A DNA stretch of 64,000 bases from Mya arenaria (Eukaryota > Mollusca > Bivalvia > Myida > Myidae): positions 35,520,932 through 35,584,931 of the forward strand of contig NC_069132.1 of NCBI RefSeq assembly GCF_026914265.1. The letters are read 5' to 3'. Made by a program: the position numbers and the translations under genes. The notes under the pieces were generated by a model, which was not told where the DNA came from, searched no databases, and worked only from the letters and a program-made list of their open reading frames with translations. This document shows, in pieces, positions 1 through 12,000 of this stretch. The number at the start of each line of letters is the position of its first letter. The first letter of the stretch is position 1.

Positions 1-906
1 TTTTAATTTAATCAAAAGTTGTTGAAACCAATTAAAGCATTACATTTTCTATAAAGGTGATTTTTACTACGTAACATTGGTTTTTTTTAAGTCAATTGTA
101 TAAAAGTTGTTTATATCATATATGCTATCAAATAAAACAACCAAAGACCGAAATTGATGACAAAATTCATTTTTTTTAATTATAACATGAATGGATGGGT
201 TAGTACACACTAGTACATTGATGCCGTATACTCAAGATGTGCAAATTTTATGAATAAACGGGTCCAACAAGCCCCTATATTCAACATCCCGTACATTTAC
301 CGTACACTTTGGCTGTATGGGTTTTCAGTACATTCCCGTATATTAAACCATTTTCCGCAGTGTAAACAAACACTGTCACCTCCAAAAGTAAACTAAGCTT
401 TTTTGTTATTATTTGGAAAAAAAATGAAATCATCATGGCAGATTCAAACATGGTCATAAATAGGAAAGCACTGCCTAATTTCCAAAACCAGTTTACAATG
501 ACATGTAACGGTAACTACACAGAAGTTTCAAAAGGACAAAAAAGTGATACATTTTTTCAAAATATCTTCATTTGTTTCAGGAGACGACAGCTTAAGACAG
601 CAAAAAGGTCAATCTTCGTATCAAGGTATGACTCGAATGCACTTGATTTGTTGCCTTCTTAATCATATTTATTTAATCATCCAAATAAGTGGACTTTCTG
701 AACATGTTTGAAATTATTTAAACAGCTTAAAAATATTTTATATGTTAAGAATATTGGTCAAATGAGATTTGCAACATTTTAATTTTACCATGATATAATG
801 CATTATTTATTAAAAATACTTAAAACACTTAGCATTAGGTTGCATGATGTTGATTGTGATAGAGTATAGCAATACCCCGACACCCTTATTACACTGCATG
901 GTATAT
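1..906. other. AT-rich non-coding stretch with one exon-like segment
   Basis: No recognisable gene is seen. The only structured piece is a possible 45-bp plus-strand exon at 581-625, preceded by a pyrimidine-rich tract ending TTTGTTTCAG and followed by GTATGA. Two of its three frames are open and neither gives a recognisable peptide. Exon status is a guess from the splice-like borders. Confidence 0.4.
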
Positions 907-1568
907 CAGCGTTCGACACTAACGGGAGTCCGGTAGTCCGAGACTCCTACAATTCGGCTCGGACTACCGGATTTTCCGTCTAGGCAGTCCGTCGGACTCC
1001 TTCATTTCAAAATCCAATTTTACACAAATCGTATCCGAAGGTTAAAAGTATCCGAAAGCTCGTATCTTTATTTTGCGACTCGTCAAATCGTTATCATTTA
1101 GACGCTCTTTAAAGTAGTAACTGACGTCATAGACTGGTATTCATGTATCTTTTAAAGTTTGTAATATGGTAACTAAATTGATAAAACCCGTCAAACGGTG
1201 TTTACAAAAAATATTCCTCGTTGATTTTAGATGTAAACAATGTTTATGTCAACGGTAAAATGGGTTTCTCCACCGGCAGCGAAAATAAAAGAACTGAAAA
1301 AGAAAAAAAAACAAAGAGTTTGTAATTTATAGAGAAAGGAAATTCAGCAAGCATGGTTAAAACAATTGTCTTGGCTGATGTTTGAACTGACATTTGTATG
1401 AGTACCTGACTGTACAGTAGGGAGCTTTGTCACTGTGCGCTCTAACGTGCGATTGAAAGCCATCAAAAATCTTTTAAGGGCCATGATAATATTATAAGCT
1501 AAGAAAATGCAAAAAAAGGGAAATATATTTAAGTTAATCACCAGCTGACTGCTTGTTAATTCAGCTGA

Positions 1569-3891
1569 ACAAAGCTACCTGTACGAAATTAACCGCCTGG
1601 TTGTGAGCAGGAAACCAGGCGTCAAAATCAGACTAAAACCAGTTGGTTTTAAAAAATTTAAATCTAGCACTCGTATGGATAACCAAGCGTCAAATTTAAA
1701 ACCAAGCGTCAACCAAGCGGAAAAGAGGCGTCTATATGCGAACATTATGCAAATGAGCTGGTTTTAAATTCCAGCTGGTTTTTAAAAAACCAGGCGTCAA
1801 ATAAACCAAGCGTCAAAAAACCAGGCGTCAAAAAACCAGGCGTCAAAAAATAACAGGCGTCAAAAAAATAACAGACGTCAAAAATTGGCATTACTTGAAC
1901 ACAACCCGTTTGAGTTAAGAACAATTTATAGTTCGGAAAACAGGACAATAAAACATTGTTTAATATATTTTCTTAATAAAGGCACAGCTGAAAATGTTAT
2001 TTTTTTACACATTTTTACTATCACTTATTGTTTTAAGAGTTCATATTCTGTGTTTAATATGTTTTCGACAGAATGAACCTTGTTCCGTTATCGCCCCATT
2101 TAGTTCTGCTGCTGTTGGTGATTCTGCTTCATTCTTTCTGCACTATCTGGGAACGTAATCTGTTAAAATAAATTAAAATGTATTTATTCAAATGATGATT
2201 TCCGGATCTATAGCTATAATTACAAGAGGGATGTAATTGTTAGAAGATAATTCATAGTTTTAATTACCTCATGCCGACATGGATTTATATTTGTAAATCA
2301 TAAAAAGAATAAAGTTTCAAAGGTGAAACTAAATGAAATAACAGTCAGCAACCCACCATTTTTAGCATGTTCTTTTAAGCTTTCCAACTTTCCCATCAAA
2401 TCTTGTTGGTCACAGGATCCTCATCTTTGTCCCAGACACAATATTGGTCATCTATGGTAATTAAATAGGATCATTAGGCACACACATACACACCCAAATG
2501 ATCATCAATAAATAAGTGAAGATCATGCTCAGGCTTAACACTGTATAAAGAAGAGTATATATAAAGTTAAATGCAGCTTATACTTTCATGTAATAGAAAT
2601 CGTGCATATATCCATATGCTTAAACACATTGTATTTGTAACAATCACCAGGTTTCAAAACATCCCATTGGGACATTGTGTTAATGGAGGTTCAGGGAGCA
2701 ATATACAGAATGATTAAATGCTGCCAGATAAATAATTGCAAAAACATTATACTTAATAACAAACCATTTTGTATTTATGTTCTTTTTACTGTGTAATAGT
2801 ATTAAAGATACATGTTGAAACTGTTCTTACCTTTCAAATGATAAGGAAAAAGGTTTATCCACACAAAATATGAGCTCCAGAAACCGCCATATGTTTACAT
2901 GATTCTTCTCCATACATTTGAATTTCCTACACAGTAGAATGTTTACTTGATGCTGATTGGCTTAGATAAAACCCTTCAGGAAGCTTTATTGCCTGACTTT
3001 TGAATGGACTGATAAGCCCAGGCTGTTATATACCTGGACTCATAGAGGGAGAAATTTGGAACTTTTAAGCAGTATAATGCTTACTGTTCTTCTAAATATA
3101 AATGTTTATTGCTATGAATTTATTATTTGCTACTTTTAACATAACAAAATAAATCTATAAATTTAGAAACATTACAACACAAAATATATATTATTATTAA
3201 TAAATATTAATAATGATTTTTTTTTGTATGCGATCATTTATTCAAGCTTCATCATAGTAATTTGTCAAAGATAAGTTCTGAAATTAAGCAGAAACTAAAA
3301 ATCATTCTCAATTTAAGTCAAATTAAAAAGAGTTTGAAATGCAGAATGTGGTTTTAATGTGAATGTTTACTTTGAAATGAATAATTTTCAAAAGAAATTC
3401 TAATGCATAAGCTTATATACAGTAGAGAACAGTATTTTTTCAATGATTTTCCAGTTTCATTTTTTATTCCCTTGTAATTTTATCACATTGGGAAACAATT
3501 ATTAGACTTTAGTCACCTTGAGTGGCAATTTCTTTCTGTATTCCCGTGGAAAATTATAAAAAAATGAAACTTTAATGTACCATTAAAGATAATTCCATAG
3601 TTAAGTTTCTTGGAGGCTTTAATTTTTCCTAAGTTCCTTTTGATGCTTGGTTTGAAATTGACGCCTCAATACTTAGAGGCTGAAAAATTGTTACAGTTCC
3701 TTTTGACGCTTGGTTTGTAAATGACGCCTCCTTTACTGAGAAAAATGACGCCTGGTTTGGCAAGAATTTGACGTGTCCTGCTCTTGTCCAGTTGGTTTTA
3801 CACACGTCGAGGCAAAAACCAGTTGGTTGACGCCTCTTTGACGCCCGTCAACCAGCTGGTTGACGCCTGATCATTTCGTACGGGTATCTTT
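1569..3891. mobile_element. Nested element with opposed arrays of a GGCGTC motif
   Basis: The ends form an imperfect inverted repeat: CTACCTGTACGAAAT on the left, and ATACCCGTACGAAAT as the reverse complement of the right end, with CAAAG outside both. Just inside the left end (1610-1880) the motif ACCAGGCGTCAA or ACCAAGCGTCAA recurs about ten times in one orientation. Just inside the right end (3640-3870) about nine copies occur inverted. Such subterminal arrays usually bind transposase. About 1.7 kb between the arrays shows no coding sequence. It lies inside the 907-4777 element. The family is not recognised. Confidence 0.55.
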
Positions 3892-4349
3892 GACAGGTAG
3901 TGCATTCTGTTTATGGATGCTGAACATTTATCAGGAATAAGGACAGTCTTACACAGACTATGTCACCATGTACCAAGCTTATATTGCAAAGTCTGTTAGC
4001 ATTGCCACAACATATAAGGCATGTCAGTGTCTCATTGCACTGATTGCAGATGAATGTTCCAATTAAACAAAATTCAGTATTTGATAATGCCCCGTTCAAT
4101 TCCCTTATATCTGATGGCTCCACAGTCGCTTCACAAGAGGCCAAGGTTCTATATGCTAGATCGTCAGTTCATGGCAATTTTTTCAAGTCATATTAGAATC
4201 TATAAGATAAATAGTCTCAGTCATGTTCATGTTATTTGAATAAAACAATTAAAAGATAACTTAAATGTGCTCTCAGAATACAAATCTCTAGTTTGCCTTT
4301 CAGAAATGAAATACCAAAGGCTCTGTGAAATCATTGAATAAATAATCAT

Positions 4350-4653
4350 CAGTGCTCCAGCCAAATGACAATTTTGATGTGAATTAAATTAGCCTTTATG
4401 GGACACTTGCAAGGGCCAGTACTCAACTTTTTATGTAATGTGATGTTACTTCTTTCAATACTTAGAGTTTGTTACCTCAGCTGTTAACTTTAAGTTAGTG
4501 TCAAAAGTATGTACATTTATAACTCATTTCTGGACATTGACTGGCAAACAAAAGGGCACAGCAGGGTGTAGTAAAATGGCAACCGGGTACAGTGGGTACT
4601 TGAAAAGGGCAGCGGGTGTCCCAACCTGTTATTTAGGGCTAGCTGGAGCATTG
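4350..4653. mobile_element. Short MITE, hAT-like ends
   Basis: This 304-bp segment begins CAGTGCTCCAGC and ends GCTGGAGCATTG, giving a 12-bp inverted repeat with one mismatch. It sits within the larger 907-4777 element. No target duplication is clear and it has no coding capacity. Confidence 0.5.
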
Positions 4654-4777
4654 AGTCAATAAATTTGAATAAATGTTCTAATTATCCTCGACTCCTTAAT
4701 TTTATGCCGGACTCCTTGATTTTGGAATTAAGGAGTCCGGTGGACTCCTTCTCTAAAAGTCTTAGTGTCAAACACTG

Positions 4778-5480
4778 TATATCAGTGTAAAAAATACATT
4801 TGTTAAGTTACTTTATTTCAAACTCCTAGTTTTGGTCTACAATTGACCAATGATTTGTATCATTTGGTATGGCATATACGCACATGGTATATGTTATATA
4901 TATTTCAGTGTCAAGGCCACTGCCAGTGGGGTAAAAAGAAAGAGGGTAAGATAATTTCATGATCAAGGTTACCGGCAATCACACTATTTTTGTCATGGTG
5001 TCAATATCATTTTGATACATGATATTTTAGCTTGTAAAATATGCTGAGATGTAAGTGTTTTAGTTTCATAAACTTAAAAAGATCATCCAATAATACACTT
5101 GTTCTTTTTTCAAATTTTCACTTTTTTCTTTTTTGCAACGGCCCCAGCCCAAGCCCCAGGCCCAGTAGAAATGGAAGAAACAGTAATTATCATAAACCAA
5201 TAGCACAATAGCATATTCTGAATCCATATTCATTCAAAAGCCGATCAAATGCAAAAGTTGTTTACTATCATAAAGTTTTAAAGCAGTGTTTGGCCACAAC
5301 ATCATAAAAGCCTTCAAATCATAAATCATTTCAAAGTGGCCTGGAGTTACTGTATTTATCAAAAACCAATCGTACAGTACAGTCAGAAAATAGTTTCATT
5401 TAACAACCTGTGAAATGGATCAGAATATGTTAATTACTTTTTCACAATCACATCTTCTTATGCAATGTTAGGCCACAAAA
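4778..5480. other. Non-coding stretch with one exon-like segment
   Basis: Mostly AT-rich unique sequence. At 4909-4945 a 37-bp segment has an acceptor-like TATATTTCAG before it and a donor-like GTAAGA after it, and one frame is open. A CCCAG-rich patch near 5150-5165 resembles another at 7570-7590. These are only candidates for small exons of an unidentified plus-strand gene. Confidence 0.25.
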
Positions 5481-5483
5481 TAA

Positions 5484-6260
5484 AACAACAGGGCCATAAT
5501 GGCCCAAAATCGCCCACCTGAGTATTAGTGTTTAACCTTTGTAATCAATATAGCTTGATATTATAATTTATATAAACAGATGATCAAAATTTCAAATTTT
5601 TAGCTTCCAATATAATAAAGTAGGTCAAAGGTCACCTGGCAATTTCAATATTGATATATGTTTTCAAGCTGTACACATGCTCGAAATTTCAAAACAGAGA
5701 CTTCAAAAATAAGAAAGGTTAAAATGGTTCAATGGAGGTAATCCAAGACCAGCATTGGTATTTGTTTTAAAAACTGTATTCATGGTCAAAATGTTATTGC
5801 TGCACCTTAAAAAAAGAGAGTACTGGTAAAAAAGTAACAGTCAAGGTTATCGGAGGACAATATTGATATTTGTTTTCAAAACTCTACACATGGTCATATA
5901 TAATTTCATTGCTGTAGCTTCAAAAATGAGAAAGTAACAGGTCACTGTCAAGGTCATTGAACCACATTGTTTTTTGTTTACAGGAATGTGAACATGGTCA
6001 AAATTGCTGTAGTTTCAAAAATAAGACAGTAGGTCAAAAAGGGTGGAAATGAATTTGAACCTTGTAATTTGCACAATCTTGTTAGAGGACAACTATATGA
6101 TACTCTTAACAAAAGGTCAAGCTGTGTCAGATAAGATTTTTCAATCAGTCCAAAGGAAACCTCATGGCATAGCAAGTTTGATTCCAGAGGCATAATTTGA
6201 TTTTCAAAAGCAATAGAGTAAGACACATGAACAACGGACAGCGCACCATCCAATAAAACT
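5484..6260. repeat. Bivalve-type dispersed repeat with internal ~125-bp units
   Basis: It begins with GGGCCATAATGGCCCAAAAT followed by CGCCCACCTGAG. Inside (about 5590-6060) are roughly four diverged units that share an AATATTGATAT(T)TGTTTTCA block, a CACATGGTCA block and a CTTCAAAAATGAGAAAGT block. No coding capacity is seen. Repeats with this head are common in bivalve introns; the exact borders are approximate. Confidence 0.55.
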
Positions 6261-6369
6261 GCTATAAACTATGAGGATTTGATAAAACTACAATATGAAC
6301 AGACATAAGCAGCAATGTCTCCATTTCCTTCCAACATAAGAAGCCTTGTCCATTCGGGGAGTGCTCCGT

Positions 6370-6570
6370 TAAGATTGTTAATCATTTAAGGTTTTTGGAG
6401 CATAGCGCACAGACAAAATGTAACCCTGGTTAGAGCTACCCTGGTTTTTTAAAGAGCACCAATGCCCCTTACTGAAGGCAATGAGTATATTTAATAATGC
6501 AATGGGTAATTGAACCTGTGACCCCTGGATTGATAGTCACGTGTGTTACCACTAGACCACAGATCTGCCG
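6370..6570 (-). repeat. tRNA-derived SINE
   Basis: Read on the minus strand the head carries a Pol III A-box-like TGGTCTAGTGG (6549-6559) and a B-box GGTTCAATTACCC (6504-6516) at tRNA-like spacing. About 130 bp of non-tRNA body follows. The anticodon arm is irregular and the 3' part is unrelated to tRNA, so this is a SINE head rather than a working tRNA gene. The downstream limit is approximate. Confidence 0.6.
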
Positions 6571-6867
6571 GACATAGTCTGATCACAAAAGCTCACTTCT
6601 GCACATTGTGCTTAAGTGATCTAAAAGATAGTGAAACATATATGAATTTGATTTGTGAAAAAAAGTTAATATTTAAATTGCTGTTGATACTTGTTGAGGA
6701 AAACAAAAACTAATACCTTTCTTAAGCTCATTGTAATGAGAAAATGCAAATAATTAGTTTTGGCATGTCATAAATGTGAATTATAAGAAATAAATGAAAC
6801 TTGTAAAATTTGTTAGATGATGATAATGCTAAACTAGGTCAAGTAACATGTTTCCTTTATATTTAAG

Positions 6868-6927
6868 CCATTGACTGAAACAACATATCAAGAGCACCAA
6901 GCAGGATCACCTGTCAGAACAGGATCG
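6868..6927 (+). other. Candidate 60-bp exon, unidentified gene
   Basis: It is preceded by a pyrimidine-rich tract ending TTTAAG and followed by GTAATT. It holds 20 open codons in one frame. A second exon-like segment at 7571-7632 starts after TTTTTTTCCAAG and ends before GTATTT, and is also open when joined to this one. The peptides are not recognised and expression is unproven. Confidence 0.2.
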
Positions 6928-7228
6928 GTAATTATAAAACAAAACAAAAACTTAAGCGAATTCAATTTAGCACGTTCAAAAGCCAGTGAAATGGATTAGA
7001 ACATTTTGAGTTGTTCAATACCACCCTCTTCTAATGCAGTGTTAGTGGCACTTGCTAAACATATATGAACTCAATCTGTGAACAATGTGTATGATCAATA
7101 TCTTAATACCATTTGATGATAATTTGGAAAAAAACAGCTGAAGATTGATTACAGTATATTTGTTTGGTAATCATATGCTGCTGTTGCTACAAATGCTACA
7201 GGATGCTGTTGCTGTGGACTCTGTTAAA

Positions 7229-7414
7229 GATGATGATGATGATGATGGTGGTGGTAGTGGTGTTGGTAGTGATGGTGGTGGTGGTGGTGATGATGATGAT
7301 GGTAGTGGTAGTGGTGGTGGTGGTGGTGATGATGATGATGATGATGCTGATGATGATGATAGTGGTGGTGATGATGATGATGGTGGTGGTGGTGGTGATG
7401 ATGATGATGATGAT
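7229..7414. repeat. GAT/GGT trinucleotide low-complexity tract
   Basis: About 185 bp is almost wholly GAT and GGT (plus AGT) triplets. It gives open frames in several phases (Asp/Gly, Met/Val, and His/Tyr on the other strand), which are composition artefacts. A shorter pure GAT run lies at about 7806-7832. Confidence 0.9.
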
Positions 7415-8052
7415 TTTCGAACTTGCTGTAGGTCATTGTCCTGGTGGTGGTGCTGATACGAATGGCATTCTCATCATATTTGATAATGGGATAATACTCT
7501 AGTTCATTTTTCAAATCATGTCAAATCAGATATAACATCGTATTCACAAACGTTTCTTTTTTTCCAAGATCCAGCTCCTGAGGCCCAGGCCCACAGAGAC
7601 AGGAGCCAGACAGTCGAGGCTGCCGGTATTTATCACTTTATCACATCACTTTACCCCACAGTTGAAACCAATTGGCTTGATACTGGAGGGACGAGCCAAA
7701 ATACTTTAGGCCGGAAGAATATCTAAACAGGTGGCATCGAAATGTTTGGCCACAATATAGAACAAGCTTGTGAAATGTATATGATCATAACTCGATCTGT
7801 GGACAATGATGATGATGATGATGATGATGATGGTTTCACACACCCTCAGTGATGAGGAAATTACTATCATTCACCCTCAGCTTTAAGCAGTGTAAATAAA
7901 CGATTAAAACCATGATTTAAAGCTGTCAGATGCTGCTGAAGTCAACACTGTTAAATTTAAAAGCACATAATGTAGACATTTTCTTTAATGGTTAGACGTT
8001 AAAATCAATATTATTACTGCTACTGTCAAGCTGCATTTAGAAACTTGCAGTT

Positions 8053-8492
8053 AAATGTTGTTAATAGAATTAAGTTACTTGAGATAAATGCAGATAAAAG
8101 GCATATGAGAGACTGTTAATACTGTGTTTTGTTACTGTTTCGCTGCAGACATCACTTGGAGACTCGACGACTTTGAAGTCCACATAGATCCGGATTTGAA
8201 GTCCACACAGAACAGGATTTTGAAGTCCACACAGAGCAGGATTTTGAAGTACACATAGAGAAGGATTTTGAAGTTCACACAGAGCAGGATTTTGATCCAC
8301 ACAGAGCCCGAGGTATGCACATAGTATTGGTAAAATATGTACTTTCTGACAACAAATACAAATATAAAATTGAAAGAGTGAAATGTTGTTAATAGAATTA
8401 TGTAACTTGAGATAAATGCTGATAAAAAGGCATATAAAGAAACTGACAATATTGTGTTTTGTTACTGTTTCGCTGACATCACTTGGAAACTC
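8053..8492. repeat. Direct duplication of a ~112-bp segment
   Basis: The segments 8053-8165 and 8381-8492 match over their full length. Both run from AAATGTTGTTAATAGAATTA through TGTTTTGTTACTGTTTCGCT to ACATCACTTGG. The first copy reads CGCTGCAGACATC, a possible splice acceptor; the second reads CGCTGACATC and has lost it. The offset is 328 bp, and the copies flank the 24-bp repeat tract. Confidence 0.75.
8149..8312 (+). other. Candidate repeat-bearing exon, unidentified gene
   Basis: This 164-bp segment lies between an acceptor-like TTTCGCTGCAG and a donor-like GTATGC. It contains about five 24-bp units (8175-8293) that in one frame read as the octapeptide DFEVHTEQ with small variations. 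The first unit is one T short, so the upstream frame and the repeat frame disagree by one base. No match to a known family is claimed. Confidence 0.3.
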
Positions 8493-8748
8493 TTGAGGAT
8501 TATGTTTTTCTTGATGTGAACACAGTCAGAGGTATGTACATAGTCATGGTAAAAATGGACAATATCCTGACTTGTCCAAACATTAAACGTAAAACATGAT
8601 CATTGAAATTTATATGTCAACACAAGGTTTTATTTTCTCTTCTTAACTTAATGGTATTTAATTTTGCCGTTCTTTTAATGCTTCGGCATGGGCGTCAATT
8701 TGAGGAGTTATATAAATTGCCTACAATAAAATGGTCCTGTCGGATCAA

Positions 8749-10283
8749 TAATTATGCCCCCCTTCGAAGAAGAGGGGTATATTGCTTTGCACATGTCGGT
8801 CGGTCCGTCGGTAGACCAAAGCTTGTCCGACTGATAACTCAACAATTCCTGAACGTATGGTCATCATACTTGACATGAAGGTTGGGCCTGACCATTAGAT
8901 GACCCCTATTGATTTTAGGGCTCATCGGGTCAAAGGTCAAGGTCACAGTGACCTTTAATGGTAAAATAATTTTAAAGCTTGTCCCATTGATAACTCAACA
9001 ATGCCTACATCTATGGTCATCAAACTTGATATGGAAGTTGGGCCTGACCAGTAGATGACCTCTATTGTTTTTGGGGGTCATTGGGCCAAAGGTCAAGGTC
9101 ACAGTGATATTGAATGGTAAAAGGTTGTCCAAGTCAAAACTCTACAATGCCTGCACCCATGGCCCTCATACTGGACTTGGAGGTTGGGCCTGACCAGTAG
9201 ATGACCCCTATTGTTTTAGGGGTCATCGGGCCAAAGGTCAAGGTCATAGTGACCTTGAATGGTAAAAGGTTGTCATGTGATAACTTGACAATGCCTGCAC
9301 CCATGGCCCTCAAACTTAACTTGGAGGTTGGGCCTGACCAGTAGATGACCCCTATTGTTTTTAGGGGTCATTGGGCCAAAGGTCAAGGTCACAGTGACCT
9401 TGAATGATAAAAGGCTGTCTGAGTGATAACTTGACAATGCCTGCACCCATGGCCCTCAAACTTGACATGAAGTTGGGCCTGACCAGTAGATGACTCCTAT
9501 TGATTTTAGGATGTCAAAGGTCAAGGTCACAGTGACCTTTAAAGCAAACTTGATAATTCCTGAACGTATGGTCATCAAACTTGACATGAAGGTTGGGCCT
9601 GACCAGTAGATGACCCCTCTTGACATTGGGGGTCATCGGGCCAAGATCAAGGTCACAGTAACCTTTAACACAAAAAGTTAACAAATCTTCTCCCAGTGAT
9701 ATCTCAACAATGCCTGAACCTATGATCATCAAACTTGACATAGAAGTTGGGCCTGACCAGAAGATGACCCTTATTGAATAGGAGTCATTGGCTTTAACGG
9801 TCAAGTTCACAGTGACTTTGAATGCGAAGATGTTTAGAGTGATAACTCGACAATGCCTGAATCCATGGCTCTCAAACTTGACTTGGAGTTGTGTCTGACC
9901 TCTAGACGACCCCTTATGATTTTAGGGGTCATCGGGTCAAAGGTCAAGGTCACAGTGACCTTGAGCGGAAAAAGCTTTGTCTGTGTGATAACTTGTCAAT
10001 GCCTGCACCCATGGCCCTCAAACTTGACATTTAGATTTTTGGTGATCAGCTGATGACTCTTATGGATTTTGAGGTCATAGAGTTTGACTTTGAGGTCATG
10101 GTCATAACACACTCTATTCTCACACCATGAATGGTCATAATCTTAAAACTGCCTCAACAGCATCCAATGTCAGTGACAAATCAGCATCATTTGGGTCCTT
10201 GCATATTTCATTCAATTGTCCATATAATCCTGACAACATGGCGCTCAGGGGGGGCATAATGTTTGACAAACATCTCTTGTTTT
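8749..10283. repeat. Dispersed repeat built of ~145-bp units carrying AGGTCAnnnTGACCT palindromes
   Basis: The ends are inverted: ATTATGCCCCCC on the left (8751) and GGGGGGGCATAAT on the right (10248-10260). Between them lie about eight to nine units, each with CATGG(T/C)C(A/C)TCAAACTTGACAT-like, GTTGGGCCTGACCAGTAGAT and AAGGTCAAGGTCACAGTGAC blocks. Perfect GGTCAnnnTGACC palindromes occur at 8941, 9242, 9387, 9525 and 9948, with degenerate ones near 9097, 9651 and 9804. There is no coding capacity. Similar tandem blocks are widespread in bivalve genomes. Confidence 0.75.
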
Positions 10284-10900
10284 AGGAGACTTTTTCCAGT
10301 CATCACTAAGTCAGACTGTGTATAAGAAAGATATTTCAGTCAAGTTTGATAACCTGCCATGTCATGTCCGTCACTCAAGAGTTATGACCCTTGAATTTGC
10401 AAAAAACACCACTCTCAAAATTGGTTTTACGTTCAACCACTTATAACCACTTGGTGTCCTAAAATGATGACTGGCATGTTTTGAGATAGTTGGTCCTCTT
10501 TTCAAACAATCATTAGATTGTGTATTAAATTTCAAGACTTGAAAACAAATTATTTTTTTCAGTTTTAAATGTTAATCACTTCACTGTCACTTGTGTGACA
10601 TGTAACAGCAACTAATACAGTTCCTTGAGGTACACTAGTCTCCACAACAACATAGTGATACACTGAACATTGTGAGATACAGTGCCAAGAGCCATTGATG
10701 CCATGATTGCCGCCGTCATATAATAATCAAGCAGGCTGTCTTTGTGACAGCTCTTGTAATTATTTGCAACAAGGTACAGGTAACAGTCTGAGGTGCTAGT
10801 TTAGAACTAGGAATCTTGTGTCAGAACATTAAGTTCATAAAACCTCTCTGAAACAGTTGTATTGTTAATGATTCAATGTAAAAGTCCTTTTCTTTTTCAG
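10284..10900. repeat. Diverged bivalve repeat and unique AT-rich sequence
   Basis: The part at about 10300-10500 has the CACTCAAGAGTTATGACCC signature of another dispersed family, also seen at 12480-13270. The rest shows nothing recognisable. Confidence 0.35.
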
Positions 10901-10901
10901 A

Positions 10902-11210
10902 ATGAATGACACGATAAGTGTAAGTATGGATAGACCACCAGTAAAGTCAGAATATCTTTTGTGGATTTTTTTGTTCATAAAAATATTCCTAGTATGTATT
11001 TTAGAAAGTCCACACATTAATAGCGATCTATGTACAGCTTTTTGTACAGTTTATACTATTTTGAGTATCAGTTATATGATTTTTAAAAATAAAAAAAGTG
11101 CTCATACCTTCTTTCAGAATGCTCACAATATCCTAAAAGAAAACACAAAGTGGGTGAACCAAGATCTCCCAATCAAAGAATTTTATTGGAATGAAAGAGC
11201 GGCTCTATAG
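10902..11210 (+). CDS. Small open reading frame, two hydrophobic segments, doubtful
   Basis: A 102-codon frame starts at an ATG just downstream of a good acceptor-like tract ending CTTTTTCAG (10900). Residues about 19-36 and 43-60 are hydrophobic and could span a membrane. The frame is AT-rich, unlike the confirmed exons here, and no family is recognised. It could be a chance frame or a terminal exon of an unidentified gene. Confidence 0.15.
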   Translation: MNDTISVSMDRPPVKSEYLLWIFLFIKIFLVCILESPHINSDLCTAFCTVYTILSISYMIFKNKKSAHTFFQNAHNILKENTKWVNQDLPIKEFYWNERAAL

Positions 11211-12000
11211 TGAGCAGTTTAACCCAGACCAGGGTATGAGATATGCTGTAAAAATCACCCTGGCACCCCTTGTCACAATGTCAAGGTCATATTTGGAGGT
11301 CATTATATATTGGACATTATGAACATCATTGCAAAAGTAAGTGTCTCAGCCCAAACTTTATTATTAATTGGAAATCATGTCTCTCTATGCTGAAAGGGTT
11401 GTCGTTGATGCCATTTTTAGCATGAATTTTGTCCCTTTATTATTTTACTTCAAAGAAAATATGATAGTGGTTTTACATGATAGCACACGTTAGTCAATGA
11501 TTCAGTAGCTACTTGGTGTATTGCATTGACACGTTAGACAATTAAGTATGATGACACTATCATGCATATAATGCAAGATATACTTTGACATTTCAGTACA
11601 ACTTGATTGAAGATATTATTCTACAAGAATATGAATGACAGCAATTAATAATATTTCTGAAGAAGAACTTTTGACATCATTGTTGTACTCAATGCAAATG
11701 CATCATGATGTCAATATTAAAACACTATTTCACACCCTATTGCATAAAATGTTTTTTGTTGTGTTTTTTTTTTCAAATAACTTTTTGCCCAAATTGATGA
11801 TTTTATTTGGTCACATACTCAAGCAGTCTTTCACAAAATTTGTCGTAGTTTATGTCCTAATGCAGTAAAACATTTTGTGAACTAAATTGACTATTGAGTG
11901 TCATAATTGTTCATATTTTGACAGTAAATATAGCAATATCAATTGAAACATGCAGGATGATATAAACACAAACATGCACAAATGTAACTTGAAATTACAG
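11211..12000. other. AT-rich non-coding stretch
   Basis: No gene, RNA or recognisable repeat is seen. Open frames here are short and low in complexity. Confidence 0.4.

Larger units (their letters stand above)
907..4777. mobile_element. DNA transposon with terminal inverted repeats, non-autonomous, nested insertions
   Basis: The left end reads CAGCGTTCGACACTAA and the reverse complement of the right end reads CAGTGTTTGACACTAA, so the ends match at 14 of 16 bases. Further in, both ends carry GGAGTCCGG/GGACTCC-type motifs (about 930-1000 and 4690-4760), another inverted similarity. A TATAT sits on both outer sides (902-906 and 4778-4782), a possible short target duplication. The CAG start resembles hAT-type ends, but a 5-bp rather than 8-bp duplication leaves the superfamily open. 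There is no transposase-sized reading frame. At least two other elements lie inside it. Confidence 0.6.

Noticed and set aside
907-4777. Autonomous transposon with transposase
   Set aside because: No reading frame of adequate length or with recognisable catalytic motifs lies between the ends.
6504-6570. Possible tRNA gene on the minus strand
   Set aside because: A-box and B-box are present but the anticodon arm is irregular and a SINE body follows.
7145-7514. Open frames of 96-112 codons rich in Asp/Gly, Met/Val or His
   Set aside because: All are produced by the GAT/GGT triplet tract, which opens several frames on both strands.
9514-10053. Frames of 66-98 codons on both strands
   Set aside because: They lie wholly inside the ~145-bp repeat units and resemble one another only through the repeat.
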